Assembly: GCA_903813345.2 (NCBI GenBank)
Contig: CAIIXF020000007.1
Location: 4,593,730 to 4,657,729 of the forward strand
Source of the DNA: Owenia fusiformis
Lineage: Eukaryota; Annelida; Polychaeta; Sabellida; Oweniidae
DNA length: 64,000 bases
Direction of reading: 5' to 3'
Position 1 is the first letter of the stretch; each line of letters opens with the position of its first letter. A model generated the notes under the pieces. It was not told where the DNA came from. It made no database searches and was given only the letters and a program-made list of their open reading frames with translations. The translations under genes were made by a program, and so were the position numbers. Positions 23,409-37,497 of the stretch are shown here, in pieces.

Positions 23409-24382
23409 TATCGCACTTTGAAAAAGTGCTATATTGTTGTCGTCTTGTGCTGTTGGGCGTGCGGTCGTGCGGGCGGGCGTGCGGGCGGGCGGGACATAAA
23501 CCAAATCTTGTCATCAAATTTCCAGGATAACTGCTTACCTGTTCAACTTGAAATTTTTACAGATGCAAGAGCAGACTAGTACCAAGATCTGATTAGGTTA
23601 AGGGCATGCTGGGTAAACTATGTGGCGGCCATTTTGAATTTTTCAACAAATCTTGTCATCAAAATTCCAGGAAAACCACTTATCCGTTCAACTTGAAATT
23701 TTTACAGGTGCAAGAGCAGACTATTGCCAAGATCTGATTAGGTTTTGGGTATGCTGGCTGAATTACATGGTGGCCATTTTGAATTTTTCAATTTGGCGGC
23801 CATTTTGAATTTTTCAACTTGCTCCAAATTGACCAAATTTTTTTTTTAAAAACATCTACAAGTTCTCAGAAGTTCGAATCTGACCTTAGATTTTAGATTT
23901 GACCTTTCATTCACCTTCAGTGACCTTGAAAAGGTCAAAAAAGTTGATTTTCTAAATTGATATTTTGGATTTAAATTTAGGTCAGCTTAATTACAAAACA
24001 CCTACTGAGGTCTGAAAAAGTTAAATTTTCAAGGTCGAAGGTCAAGGTCATTAAACTAGGTCACAAATGATGTTATCCAAGTTTCTCAAAGTTTGAGACT
24101 ACAAATCAATTCTTGTCATCAAAATTCCAAGAAAACCGCTAACCTGTTCAACTTGAAGTTTTTACACATGCAATAGCAGACTAGTGCCAAGATCTGATTA
24201 GGTTTAGGGCATGCTGGGTAAACTACGTGGCGGCCATTTTGAATTTTTCAACAAATCTTGTCATCAAAATTCCAGGAAAGCCACTTATCCGTTCAACTTG
24301 AAATTTTTACAGATGCAAGAGCAGACTATTGCCAAGATCTGATTAGGTTTTGGGCATGCTGGCTGAATTACATGGTGGCCAT
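23409..24382. mobile_element. AGGTCA-rich TIR element, truncated at the duplication junction
   Basis: Same family as 17754-19172, starting TATCGCACTTTGAA. It ends within the fourth A block at 24382, where copy 2 of the segmental duplication begins, so the right terminus is missing. A run of five GGG tracts at 23471-23493 is a strong G-quadruplex candidate. Confidence 0.75.
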
Positions 24383-24493
24383 TCTGTTTAAGAAGAAATC
24401 TTTCGCTATTTATCAAGACATGTTTTATTCGGTACTCCTTGGAGTTGCTGTTTTCTAGTTTGCTTCATTGTCAACTGTTACATTTTGGTTTAG

Positions 24494-27177
24494 TGGACAG
24501 AGCCAGAACGTCCGCAATCACATAAGTCCATAGCACAGTTATGGCATGGTCAGGGGAATGGTACAAAGAATCGAGAACCTCCGCCCAATGCTTTAAGACG
24601 GCACGCTTATTTTATGAAGGTAACTCAACAGCCTGAAACCAGGGGGCGCTTTGGGTGAATTTGAGCAGATTCACCTGCTTTATGTTAACATTGAAGAACG
24701 TGTACATTGTGGCTTATTAGCAATAGATGGATGTTACAGGCTATATTTAGAGTTATTAAATGCTCATTTTTTCATGTGCTTACTATATTAAAAAGATTAT
24801 TTTAGCCTATACATGGATGCTTTTAGATATTTTCACAAGTTTTCACTATGCTTTTTTATTTCCAGGATTCACAAGTATACAAGTTATAGTCATATATAAC
24901 AATGCACATTTATTTATATTAACATTATAAACATTTATATTGTTAGCATTTTATGCTACTTATAATTATTGTAAACATTTATATTGTATGCATTTTGCTT
25001 TTACAGTTTCAAGTAGATTTTTAGCCTTTTCAGTAGTTTCATATTGAATATGTTTGCCTTGTAGTATACTAGTATCAGTAATATTTAAATGTTATATTTT
25101 GTACTTACATTTTGTAATGGTTTTTATTAAAAACATTTATCATCAAGTCTTTTTTTGTTAAGTTAAGTAAGCAAACATTAGATAAGTAGAAAGATTCTTA
25201 TAAATACATTTTTCAGATTTTCTTGGAAATATTTTTTTTATATCTTAGATTATTATTCATCATGAGTCAATGGCTTTTTATAAAATAAATAAACAGTACA
25301 TATATATAATATTTAGTACTTTATGTAAAAATGCAATATATCCACTATTCCGTCTATTAGAATCATATACATTTATGAACTGTATCTAACCATATACAAA
25401 CAACTGAAAAGATTTTAACAACATGTTTAGTAATAGAATTGAAAATTCGAAATTGAAGAATAGTTTCTTGCTATCATTACAGTTTTCCAAACTTCGTAAA
25501 AACAAGGAGAAACAGATGGCACAGCAAGACAAGGAGAAATCTCGATTTAAGATGAAACAGATTGACGATGATTATAATGTGGATCTGGACAATGATGAAA
25601 ATGATAGTGATGTCAGTGTATCTGAGGTTAGTCTAAACTGAAAACTGAGAAATGCATTGTTATATATGGAGTTATAAAATGAAGTGGAGTTTCGAATCAG
25701 CAAGGAATACAATACATTAACAAATTAGGTTGGCAATTTGAATATTGTAGATAAAGTAATAGAATAACTATGTTTTTGCTCAATCTTTTGAATCTTGAGA
25801 TAACAGGCATGATGAGGCATAGAATAACATTAACCAGAAAGAATCCATTATTATTGAAAACCATAGTCTTGCATCTAGGTGGGATATTATAGGGAGGTTC
25901 AGAAGGGCTTTATATAGGACCATAGACAGTTCTTTGAAATCTGTTGCAGGATGTCGTCAATGAGGTACCAGTAGTGACTCGTCCATTCTCTGGAAATAAA
26001 AAAGATGTTGACGAAAGTGGATCCTTGAAGTACGCCTCCTGGAGGTGTCCTGGTGTCTATAAGCCTGAAAGGTATAATAGTTGATACATTATTGAACTGT
26101 ATTAAATGTAGAGCACGCCACAATAATTCAAACTAATGCACATTTACACTAAATAGGATCAATACATTGCACTTGGTAAATAATCAACTCTCAAATAAAT
26201 GTTGGTATATGTTAATTGTTTCTGAATGAAAGAATTTTAAAATTGCAAAATGATAATAAATGATTCCAGAGAATCCAAGTTCAAAGTAGAATCAGTATAA
26301 AGAATTTGTTGGTTTTAAAGAACTCAATCTATTTCAGGGTGAAAGATTTTGAGTTTGAAAAGCCTGAGCCTCAATTCTCCTCTGCCAGTTTCACATCCCC
26401 AGCTCAGCAGGTGCTTCGTCTTGGGAAAGTCATTGAACAGAAGGAGAAAGACATTGATTATCTCCGAGATGCTTTGTTTAAGTCGCAGAGAGAGAATTAC
26501 AAGCTATGTAAACAGATTGAAGGGTATGTGAATTATGTTAAACTGGTAACAAATAAAATGTTGATTCAGAGCTAAAGTTTATTTTACATTTTACACCCGC
26601 TTCCTGTTCTAATTCCTTTGAGTCATCAACTTATATTTATTGCAACAATTTTACGCTCATTAATCTCTAATATTCATTGACATTTTATACTTGCAACATT
26701 TTACGCTCATTTTTATTGTGATGCCTTAAGTCATCAACATTTTACACTCTATCCTTTCTATTTCATATCAGTCATCTACAAACAATGAAAATTACCTTTT
26801 CTAAATATTTCAGGTACTCTGGCAAAGATTATGACAGCCTTAAGAAAGAGAACCTGATCTTGAAAGAACAACTAACCAGAGTCATGCGCGAAAATGCCAG
26901 ACTTCACGGAGAAAAATATAAGGACACAAATCACATATTCCATAAGTTAAAAATAGAGGAAAAACTTGAAGAACAGTATGGGGTTAAAAATAAAAATATC
27001 CCTAAACCAAAAATAGCAAAGACTTTATATGACGAAGACACTGTCAATCTAGAAAATACAAGAAATCTGAACTCTAGTAAAGATGGCAGTAACAGTAGTA
27101 TAGACAATCTGAATACCTCCCACAGGTCTAATACCTCACCAGGAAATCGATCAAAAAATATCAGTGGCTTAAAATAA
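24494..27177 (+). pseudogene. 5'-truncated duplicate of the coiled-coil gene (exons 4-8)
   Basis: Exons 24494-24619, 25483-25626, 25950-26071, 26338-26523 and 26814-27177 are identical to exons 4-8 of the gene at 384-9294, with intact frame, splice sites and stop. Exons 1-3, which carry the start and both KGWRG units, were not duplicated. On its own it has no start exon. Because it lies downstream on the same strand, exon 3 at 3666 could splice to either exon 4 copy and give the same 390-residue protein, so the duplication may be neutral. It shows no decay yet; the pseudogene label rests only on the missing 5' end. Confidence 0.8.
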
Positions 27178-27905
27178 ATGTGTATGGCATTGTTATGGTT
27201 TCCATTTTTGTGACGGCGCTTGGTGATCGGGGGTTGGCAGTTGGTGGTTGGCTGTTTGTAGTTGGTGGTTGGCGATTGGTGTCTGTAACAATTTCTTACA
27301 ACTTCCCATAACTTAACAAATACTGTTTAGACTGACTTCAATTTTTTTCAAAATCATCTTCAAGTTCTGAAAAGTTCAAATCTGACTATAGATTTTGAGA
27401 TTTGACCTTCAATGACCATCTCAAGGTCAAAAAGATTCATAACATTGTGAGCACCGAGGTGGTGACATTTTGTCATATTAATGCCTTGTTGTGATTTAAG
27501 GTATTGGTGAATTTAACTGCTGGCTGATGGATTAAACTTTTATTTTATGACCAACTCATTTAAATATCGACTTATTGAATAGTACCTACTACTATTCATA
27601 TTTAATTTCAGTAATCCACCAACCAGCCGTTGAATTTGTGAATACTCTCAATATCCTTATACTGAATTGTTTTTCTTTGTTAACAACTTTGAAATAAACA
27701 ACTTATTATACAAATAATCTGCCTGTGCATGATAAATCAGAAGTTTTTGTTTCTGTTACATTGATAATTTATAAGCATGAAGTTTAATGCTTGAGGTATT
27801 TGTGAAGAAACACACAACCAAGAAAATCAGACCTTTGTTTTTAAGTTAGTGAAAAAATCTTATGACATCATGATTTCCATGGTTAAAAATTTGTTAAAGT
27901 TAAAA

Positions 27906-28565
27906 GAAGGAGGGAAAGTATCGCAACAGATTTCGTAACAGGTGCATATGTTAGGCCAATGCATTATCTCCAGGAAAAGCATGCATAGAGATGATAAAAT
28001 AATTTTGACTTTGAGACAGGGAAGATGCAAACAATCCACCCACATGTTTTTTCTGAAATGTTGTCCTGATTTTCAACCCCTTCCACCTCTGCTTTTCCAA
28101 TTTTTGTTGCATCAATATGTTGCGTTTTGACACACAATTAAACCCTTTAAAGGAATAAGTAATTCCTCCAGGGGTTTTAAAGAAATCCATAATGGGAGAC
28201 CAAAATTAGCTGAAAGCAATGGATCGCATGAGTTCTCCCTATAGGAAAATAACATGGGGAGTATTGTTTTCCACTTTATTGAAGAGGAATCACTTATTCC
28301 TTTAAAAGGGGTTAATTAACTTTGTCTTAAAATGCAACATATTGATGCAAAAAAATTGAAAAAGCAGGGGTGGAAACGGTTGAAAATCAGGACGACATTT
28401 CAGAATAACATGTTTCAAAATCTAAATTATTTTATCATCTCTATGAGTGCTTTTCCTGGAGATAATGCATTGGCCTAACATATGCACCTGTTTAAATGCT
28501 CAGAATATAGTCAAAATCCAAAACATGACTGTCCAAAATCTGTTGCGATATTTACCCTCCTCCTC
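27906..28565. mobile_element. Foldback element, copy 2
   Basis: Identical counterpart of 10023-10682, carried by the segmental duplication. Confidence 0.75.
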
Positions 28566-28660
28566 AAGAGTAAAAATGTTGGGAGCAATCTTTTAAAGGC
28601 ACATGTCATGGTTTTCCTTTACAATAAAGATTTTATTCCCTGAGATATTAAAATTCAACT

Positions 28661-29071
28661 CAGGCCCGGCCCCTTAGCCAGGATTTGCCAAATTTGGAAA
28701 ATTCCAGGGGGTTTACTTTTGACAATTTTGGTCCAAATATGGCCAAAATCACTTAAAAAGTGCTCAGAATGGTGAAAAGCTGCATGATTTTGACAGAATT
28801 TTTGGGCAGGGGGTTCGCTCTAAACTATCGAAACAACAAGGGGTTAGAGAAAAAAACTTCTGTGCTTGAGGGAAAAAAATTGTTGGCCACTAAAACCCAA
28901 AAGTGGGCCCAAATTTTGAAATTATGAGGCCCATTTTCTTCAAATTTTGGCCTGAAATTAAAAAATAAGGCCTTAAAAGGCCCAGTAATGATCAAATAGG
29001 CCCACTTTTTGGGGCCTTAAGGCTTTTTTTGGTCCACAAAGGGAGGGGGAGCAGGCCCCCCAGATCCGCTA
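28661..29071. mobile_element. CAGGCCCG..-type TIR element, copy 2
   Basis: Identical counterpart of 10778-11188, carried by the segmental duplication. Confidence 0.55.
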
Positions 29072-30541
29072 GTACATACTGGAGCATAGTCTTGCTTCAT
29101 GACCCTGGACCCCCCCCCCCATATCTACCTCAACAACTTATTGTGGCGGAGTTGGTGGTTGTAATGGGGGAGGGTGATTACAAGGGCTTGTAGCTTGACT
29201 AACTGAAGCATTTCAAAAGCCTATGTGTTGAACAACAAATCCAACAAGATAATAAAATAGATGGCACAAGTGGTTTCAAATGGGGCACTACATACAACCA
29301 ACATAGAATTTATAACCATACATTTCACAGCCTTGAGATAAATGTTGCAAAAAACTGGCCAAGTTCTGATTGCCCAAGTTGTTATTTTTCTAGCAATATC
29401 AATAAATTTTGCAACCTATTATATGACATCATTAATCTTGCCAATAATATATAATAGCTTCTTTCATCTACCAAAAGGTGGCAGGGTTCATTAGATAGTG
29501 TTGCCTGATTGCAGAAGGGTCTATTGGAAGCTAAAATCAAATATTTTGTCAAAAGATCTCTGGTAATTTTTACTCTTATTCCAGCCCCTCAAAAGATGAA
29601 TTTCATTTGGGGTTGTTTTTACTTTATAATTTAAAAAGTTTTTCAAAATTTGCCTTTGGTGCTATTATTTTGCATTCCTTTAACATGACCTACTTTAGCG
29701 GAGTAATATAAAATCTTAATTGATGTAAAATGACCCAATTAATGTATTCGTATATTCTCAACTTCACATTTATTTCACATGTTTTAATAAAGTAATATAC
29801 TTATTTTTGTTGAAAAAACGAAAATATTAAAGAAAACAAATTCCCTTAAAAAATGACCATATAATTTATGTGAGGATTATATTTTGAGGCGGATGTGTCA
29901 GTGGCCTGATTAATTTGAAAGCCACGCCATCTTGGAATTCAAATTTGTTTCGTGAAGAGGGCAAAAGACTGCGTTTTCTCCAACATATATAACGATTGAA
30001 GTGACCAGATAACTAGTTTTGGATTGTAAAGGTCCTAGAGGTTAGGTGCGTATACCAAGTTTGCTAATAACCTCACCTTTAGTTATGTTTTTCACTGTTC
30101 AAAAGTGTGGTGTTTCATTTGAAAAAAATTATTTCCGAAACGGACATCAAAATATTTTTGAAAAGTGTCGGTCAAGAACAGTCTAAATAAGCTACATATT
30201 ATGAATATCTTGGCAGACTATTATATTTGTATGATATATGTTCATACCATGCTTTATATTTAGGGTAGTAAGAAAGTAGAATTAGCGGGAAAATATTTAG
30301 AATTTCTTTGTGTTTATTTTACTGAATGAGTCACATTCTCCTGTCCATTCCAGTTCATGTGCTTCCAGATTTTATTTTTTATTTACTTCATGCATCCACT
30401 TTCACTGGTAGAATGTGAGTCTGTATCCTTGGAATCTTTGAAAATACAGCTCACAATAATCACTTAGAACTTTCTTTCATTTTTGAGTTGAGGTGATTGA
30501 GGCTTACTCGAGTCTGTGCTACACGCACCTAGAACTCATTT

Positions 30542-31368
30542 TTAATAAATTTTATAAATATTTTTAAGAATATTAATCATATTTAGGATGAAGCGTTGCT
30601 TGTCTGGATTTAGATATTTCAAAATTTCATTTCGGAGTTTGACACATGGTGAAATTTTCTCGCTGTAGCTAAAAATGGCTTCCGGTTCTGGACGTGAATA
30701 ACATTTGAAATTATTCTCGCTTAAAGAAATCAAATATAACAATAGATTCAGTTGGGGATGTGAGCTGATGTTCTTCAAATCTATACATAAAGGTATATTT
30801 CATATTATTATGCCATATTTACTGTGCGTGTGACACAATGATTTACAATATTTATAATACTAAGGCAGCTCAATCTTCCTCCTCAAAGCCGGAATATAGA
30901 GAAGGCTTTGGACCGAAGTAAATTGAGGCAATGTTAGCCATTCTGTCCATCAGTTATTCGTCCAAATATTCTGTAGATAGGCAGGCAACACGTCCATGTA
31001 GGTAATTGTCGGACAAAGGAAGGCCTGCATTGAGTGTCGGACAATACCTACATGGATGACATTCCCTCAAATAAGAACATAGAACATCGAAGAACAGCAT
31101 ACAACGATCGGATCTATATGACGTCCCTGAACTCTAGTACATGTATAAAATTGCCGTCCTCCCTGTAGTCTTGTAAGCGTAGACATATGAAGTAACTTCC
31201 ATGTTCCAACATCACTCATATATCCTCAGATTGAAAGTCCTAGAGGCAATGAAAAGTAAATGTATGTCAATCAAAGCAGAACATATGATTTTTACAATTA
31301 GTACAACATGTCAGAAATGATGAAATGTTACCATGTGTCTACTTACCAGTTTGTTCTATGTCATCCAT
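30542..31368 (-). CDS. Candidate small gene, copy 2 of the left partner
   Basis: Identical to 12658-13484: exons 31368-31347 and 30780-30542 on the minus strand. The same reservations apply. Confidence 0.25.
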
Positions 31369-32756
31369 CCTGCTAGTTGGTTACATTGTGGAACGCAGCC
31401 AAACACGACAATGAAGGCAACAACATATCGATATTGATCTTAGCAGAATTTCTCACTTGACTGATCATGTGACACGTGTCTGATCACGTGACTAGTTACT
31501 GTATAGATCATGTGATTTAATGACGTGTCACCCAACCATGTCTTCAAGGAAAATGGTAGTAAATATTTTGGAAAATGTTTTGCGAGTTTTTGCTACTGAT
31601 TATAGAATTATTGCATTCAAATAACAGTCAATATGGTACAACGAAAATGGGACTTCTGCGCATGTTAAAATTTTTCGTCAAAACTCAACTTTTGTTCAAG
31701 TTGATACGATTGTCTTTCGAACTAGAGACTTACCTCATTCGAAAGATCATAAAAGACTTTATCTATACTGAAAATCTTAGATCCAAACATAGTAGAATAC
31801 GCCATCAGTCCGCATTTGATTTTTTGAAGTGAGTTTCGTAGATCGTCAGATTTCTCCGACTGATATCGGGTTATCTCAAACTGGTTCGTTTATAAATACG
31901 AATTTGTTTACCGTTGTAAGGCGCATGCGCAAAATTGATTTATAAACCTTATTGGTTGATGGTTTTTCTCCTGCGCATGCGTGAAGTCTGATGAACACTT
32001 ATGACGAAGACCGGAGCAAACATTACTAGCTCTTGAACGAAATTCCAAGATTCAGGTCATTTCGCCGTGTTTGCTAAGCGTGTATACGTGAATGACAAGC
32101 TGTTTTGAGTAGATCGGGTACCTGTTTTAGACACAACATTGATTTAGCTTGACATTGATGTGCACATTGGCACTTTTGAGCATGTTAATACAAGTTTTTA
32201 CACTCTTAGCACGAGACGGGTTTTCGAAAAATCTGTTATCTGATTCACTCGATTATCGTATGGATATGTATTTCTGCTGACATTTCAACACCACATCACA
32301 TAGAATTACGATGCAGAATGATAATAAAACACAAAACAACTACTAAATTCCACTTGTTATTTCACAGGAGGTAAAAATGCAAACTGCCTAGATTCTTTGT
32401 AAGGGTCGTCAGACATCGGATTGGCCGCCATATTTGAAATGAAAATATCACTAAATAGAGGTCTGCGCATGCCTCAACATTTCGACTGATAAGACCGCCT
32501 CCTAAATGAAAATACTACACATAAAGTGGTGAAAAACAACGAACTTAAGTTGAAAGATCGCAACGTTCGCTACTTTGTTCAATTCCGGAAATCTCCAAGG
32601 GGCTGCAAATGGGAAATTTTTTAGATTAAGATTTTATAACCTCAGAATACTGCCTTCAGTGTCCTATTTGGCTGAGTTCTACAATGTAATCTAGCAGGAT
32701 GGATGACATAAAACAAACTGGTAAGTAGACACATGGTAACATTTCATTATTTTAAC
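31315..32756. repeat. Inverted repeat pair with exon-like arms, copy 2
   Basis: Identical counterpart of 13431-14872, carried by the segmental duplication. Confidence 0.75.
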
Positions 32757-34854
32757 CATATTAACTGGTCACCAGAATAAGCGTTTTGATTCTAGCCAGA
32801 AATTCCTTCAAAATCATGCAGTTTTTCATCATTCTGAGGACTTCTGGCATGATTTTTTAGCCAGAACTGTCAGAAATCTTCCCCCCTTGGTAAAACCACT
32901 TCCCTGAGAAAAATTATCAATATAAAAGTTCGGAGTTTTCTCAAATGTGAGACAATGGTGAATTGCCCAAGAGAAAAAGAATTGAATGTCAACATTTTCA
33001 AAGTCAGCCTTCAGAAGTCTAACTGAAAACTAGATTCATGAACTTACCGGGAAGATATGAAAGATTTGACAATCAACTTGTGTGAAAATGTGACATAAAA
33101 ATCAAATTTTTTATATTTGATAAACAGTGTAGACATATTTCAATTGCCTTGGGCTGTAAAATGTAAAAATACCACAAACTTCTCAATATATTCATGCTAC
33201 CTGTCTCAGTGCTTTTCATCTCAGGCTTTCATTTTTCATAATCAAAGATGATGAGTTATATTGTTACAATAAATCAGCAGGGGTCATCCAAGATTTTGAA
33301 ACAGCTTACAGAAACAACTCTTATAAAGATCTATCATCTTATCCTATTCATTATTATATTGAATCTTTATTAAATTATACTTTTAAAATATACAGTATCG
33401 TCAATATTGATGAAACTACATGTCTTCATTGTATATTTTGCACCTACATCGCATTGGTATTTTTGTAAAGGCCTTGCTGGCACGCATGCTATTTGTAAAC
33501 TGCATCATAAATTCTGCAAATGGACATATACCTCTCCTTGGCCTATATTCTGGCTTTATCTTCAAAAGGAAAAGTACTAAGCAATAATAAGTTCATTCTT
33601 CTTTAATGTAATAGATCTTACAATAGTTTATTAATGTGATGAATTCATATTATACATTTAGTGCAGAGTCTGGTCTAATTATATTCTTTCGACAAGGTAG
33701 AGTATATTTTAAAAGTTCAGTCAGTGTCATGAACCTGTACTATGCCAATTGATGTTCATTTCAGTGTATTGCACTTGTTATCAGAGGAATGTGCAATGGG
33801 CAACATTTGGTATTTTTTTCATGGAAACCACTATATCAAAACCAGTATGTACTGGATTTTAGCTTTGTTGGTGTTCTATCAGAAAATGGGCATACTGTAA
33901 TCCCAGACTATTTCTTCATTCATATGAAATATCCAAATGGATTAAGATTAGGAAAGTGGTGTTTTCCCTATACCAGTTGATTATTTGGATATAATAGTTC
34001 AATCCCATTTTGGGAATGTCTAATCATGTGGCATTGAAACTACATGTACAGTACTGTATGTAATGTCAGTTTCTGGAGTCTGAAAAAACTGTAGGTGAAA
34101 ACGATGTAAAAAACAATGCCATAGCAAAATTCTTCTTCATATATTTTTTCTCTTCATAATAAAAAGCTTATTGATTTGCAATAATATTCCTGAAGGCTAT
34201 TCATTCCCTCTGTGAATATAATCAGGCCAATAATGGCTTCCACTTATGGTGACGTCTAGGACAATAATGAGGCTAATATCTCAGACTCTTATCCTATTAA
34301 TAATTGATTTCAAACAAATGCATTAGTATAGCTGGACTTTGCAAAACAGAAGTTGTGAATGAAATGATGTACATGTATATGATTTAAGGGTGTTCATACA
34401 AAAAAGTCTTATTATTCCAATCTATAGGATTTGAAGGTTGATTTTTGGTGGGTATCTATTATCTATTGTTGACAGTTGGCTAATAGCTGATTTACATCAC
34501 AATTATTTGTTTTGTGTATACTGGTACATTATTTGGGAATATCTTGTAATATGCTCATAGTGACTTGGACAAGTTATATAGACTTACATACAGAGACATG
34601 TGTATAAATGTTTTCCCATTATGTCTACCTTGAGTCAATATCTGCAAATATAATATGTTCATTTCCTCTTGAATGTATATCTGACTTGCAGTCAGTTTCT
34701 AACTAGTCTTCATATTATATTTATAGACTTTGAGCCTCTGTTTTCTTTGTACTGGAGTTTGGCCTTCGGGATCGGGACATTTTCTCTTTTGAAGTGGACC
34801 ACCTCATTAGCCACTCAGTTCAAACATCCTCGGCAGACTAGTTGTGTGTGTTAA
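32699..34854 (+). CDS. Candidate small membrane protein, copy 2 of the right partner
   Basis: Identical to 14815-16970: exons 32699-32720 and 34727-34854. The same reservations apply. Confidence 0.22.
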
Positions 34855-35637
34855 AGGTTGAGGCTTTCGAGTTTGAATAAAAATGTGCTGTTTTTTAGCA
34901 ATTGCTGAAATTATATGTTTATGTTATGAAGATCTGTTGTATTAGGCATTTTAACTCTAGAGTTTTATATTTGGTTAAGCTGTTTGTCAATGTTGGAATA
35001 TTCAAAGTGTGAAGGAGCTTTAATTCTTTGTTCTTTGTTTTTACACACATATTTTCGAATTCAAATTGAATTACATATTATTGCAGGGTATTCTTGTCTG
35101 TTGGATAATTTTATTCCTCAGGGATGGACCAGCTGATTTATTTATATTTATATAGCAGCTGTTTTTAAGAGTCGGATTCACCTTTATCAGCTCTTATCTC
35201 ATTACAGTCTAGCGCTTGGCCTTAAAAATGGCTCCAGAATGGATGAGCTAATGATCCTACTAGTCCAGGCAATCTTATTTATTTTACCCCTTTTGTGTCA
35301 TTTTTCCCATGGACATATACATTAAAAGCTGTGTATATTGAACATTTTTTGTTGGTAGGTAGGTGCTCAATACAGAGAGAGTAATTTATACAGAAGTCAT
35401 ATGTAGTGTGTGCGAAGAAAGGGTGTCTACTAGAGACATGGCCTGGGGTTCACTAAGACAAGATTTTGGTGTACATAGTTCTGAAATTGTCCTCTATATT
35501 AACAAACTGAGTGAGCACCTGGTTGCTTTACTTCGCTGTGGCTGTGTAACTCTATTATTTAGAGGTAAATGTATACACATGTTTAACATAACATTACAAA
35601 AGACCATACACCAAGGTTTCCTTGGGTTTGACATTTT

Positions 35638-37056
35638 TATCGCACTTTGAAAAAGTGCTATATTGTCGTCGTCTTGTGCTGTTGGGCGGGCGTGTGGTTG
35701 TGCGGGCGTGCGGGCGGCACATAAACCAAATCTTGTCATCAAATTTCCAGGATAACTGCTTACCTGTTCAACTTGAAATTTTTACAGATGCAAGAGCAGA
35801 CTAGTACCAAGATCTGATTAGGTTAAGGGCATGCTGGGTAAACTACGTGGCGGCCATTTTGAATTTTTCAACAAATCTTGTCATCAAAATTCCAGGAAAA
35901 CCACTTATCCGTTCAACTTGAAATTTTTACAGATGCAAGAGCAGACTATTGTCAAGATCTGATTAGGTTTTGGGTATGCTGGCTGAATTACATGGTGGCC
36001 ATTTTGAATTTTTCAACTTGCTCCAAATTGACCAAATTTTTTTTTTAAAAACATCTACAAGTTCTCAGAAGTTCAAATCTGACCTTAGATTTCAGATTTG
36101 ACCTTTCATCCACCTTCAGTGACCTTGAAAAGGTCAAAAAAGTTGATTTTCTAAATTGATATTTTGGATTTAAATTTAGGTCAGCTTAATTACAAAACAC
36201 CTACTGAGGTCTGAAAAAGTGAAATTTTCAAGGTCGAAGGTCAAGGTCATTAAACTAGGTCACAAATGATGTTATCCAAGTTTCTCAAAGTTTGAGACTA
36301 CAAATCAATTCTTGTCATCAAAATTCCAAGAAAACCGCTAACCTGTTCAACTTGAAATTTTTACACATGCAATAGCAGACTAGTGCCAAGATCTGATTAG
36401 GTTTAGGGCATGCTGGGTAAACTACGTGGTGGCCATTTTGAATTTTTCAACAAATCTTGTCATCAAAATTCCAGGAAAACCACTTATCCGTTCAACTTGA
36501 AATTTTTACAGATGCAAGAGCAGACTATTGCCAAGATCTGATCAGGTTTTGGGTATGCTGGCTGAATAACATGGTGGCCATTTTGAATTTTTCAATTTGG
36601 CGGCCATTTTGAATTTTTCAACTTGCTCCAAGTTGACCAAATTTTTTTTTTAAAAACATCTACAAGTTCTCAGAAGTTCAAATCTGACCTTAGATTTCAG
36701 ATTGGACCTTTCGTTGACCTTCAGTGACCTTTAAAAGGTCAAAAATTTGATTTTCTAAATTGATATTTTGGATTTAAATTTAGGTTAGCTTAATTACAAA
36801 ACACCCACTGAGGTCTGAAAAAGTGAAATTTTCAAGGTCGAAGGTCATCAAATAAGGTCACAAACAATGTTATCTAAATTTTCCCAAAGTTCAAGACTAC
36901 AAATAAATTCTTGTCATCAAAATTGCAGGAAAACCGCTAACCTTGTCAACTTGAAATATTTACAGATGCAAGAGCAGACTAGTGCCAAGGTCTGATTAGG
37001 TTTTTGCCATGCTGGGTAAATTGCATGGTGGCCAGTTTGCTCTTCAAAGTGCGATA
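35638..37056. mobile_element. AGGTCA-rich TIR element, full, copy 2 of the first one
   Basis: Identical counterpart of 17754-19172 at offset 17,884, with both 14-bp termini. Confidence 0.7.
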
Positions 37057-37497
37057 TTTATCACTGTGTGTCTTGTTGTTATTTTCCTGGGCTGTGCGTC
37101 ATATTGAATTGTTGTTATTAATAATACAGACTAAAGTGCAAGACTTGACATTTTGATTAGGGGGTTTTGTATGGTTTCTTTTTGTGGTTCCAGTCTTTGC
37201 AGTATTGATGGAATTTAGGTCTTTGCATATCCTGGATTACTGTTATTGGAATGAGCCCTTACAAATAAACAATGAAAAAACACATTGTTTCTATTCAGAG
37301 TATTGAATGTGAAAGTTTACTTCCCTATGTATTCTATTATAAAGCATTCTTATTTGTCTCACCTGTGACAGTTCTCATAGATTTCAGTTATATGGATCAG
37401 ATTAGTGTACCTTGATCAATGATGGTATATCATCTTTATCATTGATATTATTGAAGAGTATTATGCTTTATCTGAAGGCTGGTGAATATGTATTAAC

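Larger units (their letters stand above)
6500..24382. repeat. Tandem segmental duplication, copy 1 (17,883 bp)
   Basis: Direct repeat of 24383-40351. Offset is 17,883 up to the C-run at about 11227 (10 C here, 11 in copy 2), 17,884 up to 20410, and 15,969 after the LINE insertion at 20411-22325, which copy 2 lacks. Every stretch I compared was otherwise identical, including private variants of the repeat elements. Copy 1 continues unique sequence on its left and is cut at its right end inside an AGGTCA-rich element. Confidence 0.95.
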
